A stretch of 56,661 bases of DNA from Methyloprofundus sp. (GTDB taxonomy: Bacteria; Pseudomonadota; Gammaproteobacteria; Methylococcales; Methylomonadaceae): assembly GCA_012960135.1 (NCBI GenBank), contig DUBW01000046.1, forward strand, positions 40,197-96,857, given 5' to 3'. A program made the position numbers and the translations under genes. This document shows positions 56,348 through 56,661 of the stretch, in pieces (position 1 is the first letter of the stretch; the number at the start of each line of letters is the position of its first letter). Below the pieces are notes generated by a model that was not told where the DNA came from, searched no databases, and was given only the letters and a program-made list of their open reading frames with translations.

Positions 56348-56661
56348 CTAGTAAGCTTTCTGATAAAAATGAGGGATTGTTTCACCAACGTTTCCTGCAC
56401 CTACGGCTGATCTAGTAGCCATAAAGCCTGTTAGAGGTACACCGTTAGCGGAAGTACTACCTGCGGTAAAAGTTGGAGCCGCTAACCAAGCTGCTACATA
56501 ACGAGTACCTGCTAAGTTATAATCCGTTGTACCACCAGAAAATGAAAGTTGAACGAAACCATTGTCAAATCCACCAGCAACTAGCATTTGTTGTGCATTC
56601 GCAGATCCTAAGACAGATTCAGCTGTTCCCAGTGTTTTCACTACAGAAAGAATATTTACTT
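56348..56661 (-). CDS. C-terminal part of an unidentified, probably surface or secreted protein
   Basis: The frame is open from the right window edge, so the N-terminus is missing. About 104 residues are visible, rich in Ala, Gly, Ser and Thr, with NGFVQLSFSGGTTDYNLAG and a terminal HFYQKAY. A GTG at 56641 is possible as a start but the frame continues past it. The composition resembles extracellular beta-rich proteins. No family recognised. Confidence 0.55.
   Translation of the reverse strand, partial: VNILSVVKTLGTAESVLGSANAQQMLVAGGFDNGFVQLSFSGGTTDYNLAGTRYVAAWLAAPTFTAGSTSANGVPLTGFMATRSAVGAGNVGETIPHFYQKAY

Overview
The window looks like a chromosomal stretch of a type I (Methylococcales-like) aerobic methane-oxidising gammaproteobacterium. 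The decisive evidence is a complete pmoCAB operon for particulate methane monooxygenase with copper-ligand histidines in place. The housekeeping genes are gammaproteobacterial in type: GlyQ and GlyS as separate subunits, the PilMNOPQ-AroK-AroB block, and rpmH-rnpA-yidD-yidC-mnmE. The sequence is AT-rich by eye. The number of decayed genes and small repeats fits a host-associated or genome-eroding lineage or one with recent transposition, but the window alone cannot decide this, and single frameshifts could be assembly errors.

Layout. 1-3.0 kb: secA. 3.1-6.3 kb: pmoCAB with a strong promoter, an intercistronic hairpin and a strong terminator. 6.7-8.8 kb: a flavin reductase, an M23 peptidase and a lipoprotein. 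8.8-13.1 kb: a tightly overlapping glyQ-glyS-gmhB-plsC operon. 13.2-15.7 kb: msrPQ (periplasmic methionine sulfoxide repair) and xthA. 15.8-17.3 kb: rpmE and a frameshifted citrate synthase. 17.4-19.7 kb: a class A penicillin-binding protein. 19.7-20.9 kb: non-coding, with a short inverted-repeat element. 20.9-27.6 kb: pilM-pilN-pilO/P (fused)-pilQ-aroK-aroB, the type IV pilus alignment complex and secretin followed by shikimate-pathway genes. 27.7-30.4 kb: hemE, a DUF411 protein and alanine dehydrogenase.

30.4-38.5 kb is accessory in character. It holds rmuC, a decayed glycerophosphodiesterase abutting a second copy of the short inverted-repeat element, a sulfotransferase, a secreted glycoside-hydrolase-like protein with a hexanucleotide-encoded Val-Pro linker, a trio of small overlapping ORFs behind a structured leader, and a tRNA-Arg(CCG). 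38.5-46.4 kb returns to housekeeping genes: rep, comM, rpmH-rnpA-yidD-yidC and mnmE. 46.6-50.4 kb is a decay zone with a broken c-type cytochrome, a transposase relic and a DUF4338 (DruA-family) relic among a few intact small genes. 50.5-53.4 kb holds a membrane glycosyltransferase, a REP-associated tyrosine transposase (RAYT) and an acyltransferase, with REP-like palindromes around them. 53.4-55 kb carries three tandem DUF1566 proteins. 55.2-56.7 kb has a periplasmic parvulin and the end of a secreted protein cut by the window edge.

The items most worth a second look are the PilO-PilP fusion, the REP/RAYT module with a perfect 33-bp direct repeat 3.0 kb apart, the paired inverted-repeat elements (one at the broken end of a gene), the small-ORF trio with two identical 14-nt overlaps, and the GNRA-capped hairpin between pmoC and pmoA. 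No CRISPR array, rRNA or complete defence system was seen.
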